A DNA stretch of 64,000 nt from DASXHY01 sp036272195. GTDB taxonomy: Bacteria; Verrucomicrobiota; Verrucomicrobiia; Limisphaerales; DASXHY01. The notes under the pieces were generated by a model. That model did not search any database. It was not told the DNA's origin and saw only the letters and a program-made list of their open reading frames with translations. Position numbers and translations under genes: made by a program. Location of the stretch: contig DATAZE010000026.1 in assembly GCA_036272195.1 (NCBI GenBank), positions 1-64,000 on the forward strand. Reading direction: 5' to 3'. Position 1 is the first letter of the stretch, and each line of letters starts with the position of its first letter. This document shows positions 62,599 through 64,000 of the stretch, piece by piece.

Positions 62599-64000
62599 TC
62601 ATTGGACGCGGATTAGCGGTTTCTGTTCTCCCGACAGCGAATCGAGGTGCTCCTCGATTTGTGTCACGCGCAGGACTTCTTCAATGGTCGTGATACCGTT
62701 CTTCACCTTGGTCCAGCCGTCCGTGCGCAACGTGCGCATACCCTGGTCCATCGCCTTCTGCGCAATCGTCGTCGATGACGAGCGATTCAAAATCAGCGGC
62801 CGCAACGCCTCCGTCAGCACCAGCAATTCATAAATCGCCAGCCGCCCCTGGTAACCCAACTGCCGGCATTCCTCGCAGCCCGCCCCGCGCATGAATTTCG
62901 TCGTGGCAATTTCCTCCTCCGGAAATCCGATCTTAAGCAGGTAATCCCGCTGCACCTTTTGTTCCACCTTGCAATGCGGGCAAATCGTTCGCACGAGGCG
63001 TTGCGCCATGATGGCTTCCACCGACGACGCCACCAGGAACGGTTCAATACCCATGTCGATCAAACGCGTGAACGCGCTCGGCGCGTCATTCGTGTGGAGC
63101 GTCGAGAAAACCAAGTGACCCGTCAGCGACGCGCGAATGGCGATTTCCGCCGTCTCCAAATCGCGAATTTCACCGACCATGATCACATTCGGGTCCTGCC
63201 GCAAAATATGGCGCAAACCCATCGCGAACGTCAGCCCGATTTCCGGCCGCACCGCGATCTGGTTGATGCCCTTCAATTCATATTCCACCGGTTCCTCAAC
63301 CGTGATGATACGCTTTTGAATCGAGTTGATCGAACTCAACATCGCGTAGAGCGAGGTGGACTTGCCCGAACCCGTCGGCCCCGTCACCAGCAAAATGCCG
63401 TGCGGCTTGACGATGATTTCGCGGATCGCCTTCTCGTCCGGCGGCGAAAAACCCAGCTTGTCCAGGCTCATGAAAATTTTCCCGCGCGACAACAAGCGAA
63501 GTGATACACTCTCGCCATACACCGTCGGCACCGTGGAAACGCGGATATCGATTTCCTCGCCCTTGATGCGCACGTTGATGCGCCCGTCCTGCGGCAGGCG
63601 TTTTTCTGAAATGTTCATCCCGCTCATTACTTTGATACGCGAGATAATGGCCGCCTGGAACCGCTTCAACTGCGGCGGCATCGGCGTCTGATGCAAAATA
63701 CCGTCAATGCGGTAGCGAATGCGCAATTCATCCTCCTGCGGTTCCAGATGAATATCCGTCGCGCGATCCTTGTAAGCTTCCCAGATCACCTGGTTCACGA
63801 ACTTGATGACGCTCGCCTCCTGATCGCCCTCCGTGATTTCCTTGTCGCCAATCAGCAACTCCAGCGGTTCATCCTCGTCGCCGCCCATTTCATCGAGCGT
63901 TTCCGCGCCGACACCGTAATATTTTTTGAGCGCCTTTTCGATTTCCGCCTTGGGCGCGAGCGCGAACAACACCGGCCCTCGCGCGTCGAAACGCACCGCG
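62599..64000 (-). CDS. Type II/IV secretion assembly ATPase (GspE/PilB), 5' end outside window
   Basis: The visible 467 residues cover the end of the N-terminal domain and the complete ATPase. Walker A is GPTGSGKSTSLYAML, the Asp-box and Walker B region reads IMVGEIRDLETAEIAI, and the His-box is GHLVFSTLHTNDAPSAF. The four-cysteine zinc motif is CPHC and CEEC, about 40 residues apart. The N-terminal part visible here (IRYRIDGILHQT) is the typical N2/ATPase joint. The frame is open through the right window edge, so the true start lies beyond 64000. It powers pseudopilus or pilus assembly and is followed by gspL-like, gspM-like and gspD genes. Confidence 0.94.
   Translation of the reverse strand, partial: AVRFDARGPVLFALAPKAEIEKALKKYYGVGAETLDEMGGDEDEPLELLIGDKEITEGDQEASVIKFVNQVIWEAYKDRATDIHLEPQEDELRIRYRIDGILHQTPMPPQLKRFQAAIISRIKVMSGMNISEKRLPQDGRINVRIKGEEIDIRVSTVPTVYGESVSLRLLSRGKIFMSLDKLGFSPPDEKAIREIIVKPHGILLVTGPTGSGKSTSLYAMLSSINSIQKRIITVEEPVEYELKGINQIAVRPEIGLTFAMGLRHILRQDPNVIMVGEIRDLETAEIAIRASLTGHLVFSTLHTNDAPSAFTRLIDMGIEPFLVASSVEAIMAQRLVRTICPHCKVEQKVQRDYLLKIGFPEEEIATTKFMRGAGCEECRQLGYQGRLAIYELLVLTEALRPLILNRSSSTTIAQKAMDQGMRTLRTDGWTKVKNGITTIEEVLRVTQIEEHLDSLSGEQKPLIRVQ

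Overview
The window reads as a chromosomal segment of a Gram-negative member of the Verrucomicrobiota, most like the soil lineage around Pedosphaera/Limisphaerales. The reasons are a Verrucomicrobia-style prepilin-like gene (FTLIELLVV stem plus a C-terminal GGNILFMD tail), Kdo/LPS-export genes, many secreted carbohydrate-active or unknown proteins, moderately high GC (judged by eye), and many intergenic palindromic repeats. The assignment rests on gene style only, because no rRNA or marker alignment could be made. I found no tRNA, rRNA, CRISPR array, intact insertion sequence or prophage.

Layout. 1-6.2 kb: 3' part of a DsbD-like thiol transporter, a cardiolipin-synthase-type phospholipase D, a ParE/RelE-type toxin-antitoxin pair, a SirB1-like transglutaminase-fold protein, a small membrane protein, a tandem ACT protein and a dual-specificity phosphatase. 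6.5-13.4 kb: glutamate synthase gltB and gltD with a Uma2-type nuclease gene between them. 13.5-25.8 kb, minus strand: the most unusual part. An ECF sigma factor gene overlaps the gene for a 1320-aa mosaic membrane protein (anti-sigma-like head, pilin-like stem, secretin-like motif, Wzz-like segment, VWA plus DUF3520). It is followed by a 2159-aa multi-pass exported protein, a GIY-YIG-like protein and a BtuF-like binding protein. 26-33 kb: tgt, an Rrf2 regulator, a GH5 glycosidase, a prepilin-like protein and a GH2 glycosidase. 33-38 kb: 5-formyl-THF cyclo-ligase, RNase Y, a 56-aa lipoprotein coupled to a coiled-coil membrane protein, and a TPR protein. 37.6-43.9 kb: cystathionine-gamma-synthase-type enzyme with threonine synthase, a MazF-type toxin-antitoxin pair, a lipase-like protein, Mpl and a secreted protein with a clear terminator. 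44-49.4 kb: gatB, gatA and gatC, with two membrane-protein genes between gatA and gatC. 49.4-54.4 kb: HPr, HPr kinase, lptB, lptA, an lptC-like gene, kdsC and kdsA. 54.6-55.8 kb: a lipoprotein aminopeptidase. 55.8-64 kb: a glycine-rich Pmp-like surface protein downstream of a compact type II secretion/type IV pilus operon (GspD, GspM/PilO, GspL/PilM-N, GspE; the last is cut by the window end).

How it fits together. The core genes cover nitrogen assimilation (gltBD), Asx/Glx-tRNA amidation (gatCAB), LPS precursor synthesis and export (kdsA, kdsC, lptA/B/C), peptidoglycan recycling (mpl) and Thr/Met metabolism. The accessory layer is envelope-centred: a secretion system with a neighbouring surface protein, two exported glycosidases beside a pilin-like protein, and the sigma/VWA/giant-membrane-protein operon, which looks like an envelope-sensing regulatory unit. 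Several families of short inverted repeats sit in the intergenic gaps. The clearest is a 71-72-bp element with 24-nt arms and a conserved loop, present in three full copies and one half copy.
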